Shown piece by piece: positions 63,237 to 64,000 of a stretch of 64,000 nucleotides of DNA. The stretch lies in NCBI RefSeq assembly GCF_022842375.1, contig NZ_JALHPR010000018.1:1-64000 (forward strand), read 5' to 3'. Origin of the DNA: Elioraea sp. GTDB lineage: Bacteria; Pseudomonadota; Alphaproteobacteria; Acetobacterales; Acetobacteraceae. A program made the translations under genes and the position numbers. Under the pieces are notes generated by a model. It had not been told where the DNA came from and searched no databases. It was given only the letters and a program-made list of their open reading frames with translations. How positions within the stretch are numbered: the first letter of the stretch is position 1; each line of letters begins with the position of its first letter.

Positions 63237-63668
63237 ATGCACCCCCCCGCGCCGTTCGCCGAAACCGATCCGCTGTTCGTCGCACGCTTCCGCGCGCGCA
63301 TCCCGCCCGATGTGGCGGCGAGCTTCACGCCAGAGCAGCTTGCCGCGATCCACACCGCCTTCGCACTCCGCACGCTGCCGCGCCACAGCCTCGACCTCCG
63401 CCGCTCGCTCCCGACACCGTGGGGGCGGATGTATCTCGCCATCATCGCCGGGCGCGAGAAGCGCGGGCAGGCACGCCGCCAGGCCGAGCGCGCACGCCGC
63501 CGCGCCGGCGCCGTCGGCGACTTCGCCCTGCTCGGCGCCCTCTCGTGCCTCGTCGTCGTGATCGGTGCGGGCGGGCTCTATCTCGCGAAGATGGCGCTCG
63601 GGATCGACCTCGTTCCCGGCGTCGACATGCTGCCCGACAAGGCCATGCTTCAGGCTCTGCTGGACTGA
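63237..63668 (+). CDS. Small membrane protein of unknown function
   Basis: Not assigned to a function. The 143 aa product has a soluble N-terminal part (FVARFRARIPPDVAASFTPEQLAAIHTAFALRTLPRHSLDLRRSLPTPWGRMYLAIIAGREKR), a basic stretch (QARRQAERARRRAG) and one hydrophobic helix (FALLGALSCLVVVIGAGGLYLAKMAL). It looks like a single-pass inner-membrane protein with a cytoplasmic N-terminus. The 3' end overlaps the converging gene at 63650. Confidence 0.8.
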   Translation: MHPPAPFAETDPLFVARFRARIPPDVAASFTPEQLAAIHTAFALRTLPRHSLDLRRSLPTPWGRMYLAIIAGREKRGQARRQAERARRRAGAVGDFALLGALSCLVVVIGAGGLYLAKMALGIDLVPGVDMLPDKAMLQALLD

Positions 63669-64000
63669 TCCGCAGTCTGTCCGTGGGGCCGCGCGAGCAG
63701 CAGTGCGAGCGTTGCCGCGGGCAACAGCCAGGCAAGCCGCGCGGTATAGCGGTCATGCACCGCCGAGAGCCCGCCGGCGAGGATCGCGTTGCCGAGGATC
63801 GCGGCGAGTATCGCTGCGACCAGCAGCGTTCCCGCCCGCTCGCCACGCCACCACGATAGCCCGGCTGCCACCAGAACGGCCGGCAGCGACAGCAGCACGA
63901 CGATGCGGTGCACCTCCCGCATCGGCGCGAGGAGGTGAAGGTCCCCCGTCGCCTGGCGAGCTGAGCGGAACGCGGCGAGATCACCCGTGAGGAACTCGGC
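63650..64000 (-). CDS. Membrane protein of unknown function (start beyond window)
   Basis: The frame is open from the right edge to TGA at 63650, giving the last ~116 residues. The visible part reads EFLTGDLAAFRSARQATGD, then hydrophobic helices RIVVLLSLPAVLVAAGLSWW, AGTLLVAAILAAILGNAILAG and TARLAWLLPAATLALLLAR and a short tail. At least three membrane segments are present. The amino-terminal part and true start lie outside the window, so no family is assigned. It overlaps the 3' end of the gene at 63237 by 19 bp. Confidence 0.7.
   Translation of the reverse strand, partial: AEFLTGDLAAFRSARQATGDLHLLAPMREVHRIVVLLSLPAVLVAAGLSWWRGERAGTLLVAAILAAILGNAILAGGLSAVHDRYTARLAWLLPAATLALLLARPHGQTADQSSRA

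Overview
The window is about 64 kb of very GC-rich DNA with dense, codon-biased genes, GTG as well as ATG starts and many 1-4 bp ATGA/TGATG gene overlaps. Gene content and order (folK-rpoZ-relA/spoT; smpB beside dapA, divergent from a lytic transglycosylase; Tat-type RR leaders on solute-binding proteins; large aerobic CODH-like oxidoreductase) suggest an alphaproteobacterium. Acetobacteraceae (a Roseomonas/Elioraea-like lineage) is my best guess; this is inference without a database search. No rRNA, tRNA, CRISPR, transposase or phage gene was recognised.

Region 1 (1-14,903), mostly housekeeping: truncated relA/spoT, rpoZ, folK (minus); NYN-domain protein, family-5-like uracil-DNA glycosylase and Bcr/CflA-type MFS pump (plus); glutathione peroxidase (minus); acyl-CoA synthetase (plus); smpB and dapA (minus); then a plus-strand run of soluble lytic transglycosylase, a HAD protein lacking its nucleophile, an alpha/beta hydrolase, pgpA and pncC, followed by a secreted alpha/beta hydrolase split by an in-frame TGA. 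Two nested palindromes (14,908-15,035) separate it from region 2.

Region 2 (15,033-38,852), all minus strand, reads as one long catabolic/uptake block. In transcription order it holds an SDR with a substituted catalytic Tyr, a 3-hydroxyisobutyrate dehydrogenase-like enzyme, an aldehyde dehydrogenase, SEVEN consecutive paralogous family-5 solute-binding proteins, one Dpp/Opp-type ABC core (two permeases, two ATPases), a three-subunit molybdenum hydroxylase (CoxS-CoxL-CoxM, form-II type) and an outer-membrane protein. The simple reading is one importer core served by several binding proteins of different specificity, feeding oxidative enzymes. Short tandem repeats sit at two junctions (21,006-21,058 and 25,661-25,728).

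Region 3 (38,970-63,171) is a cell-surface polysaccharide locus: metallophosphoesterase, GtrA-like protein, polyprenyl-phosphate sugar-phosphate transferase, glycosyltransferases, a PEP-CTERM protein, a WecG/TagA-type transferase, an outer-membrane beta-barrel, a type I secretion ABC/adaptor pair bracketed by two small unknown proteins, two flippases, two pyruvyltransferase-family proteins and more GT2 and DXD-type transferases. A divergent glycosyltransferase module is duplicated (56.3-57.5 kb and 61.1-62.3 kb); in the first copy the plus-strand gene is reduced to a ~20-codon remnant. The window ends with a small membrane protein of unknown function and the C-terminal part of another.
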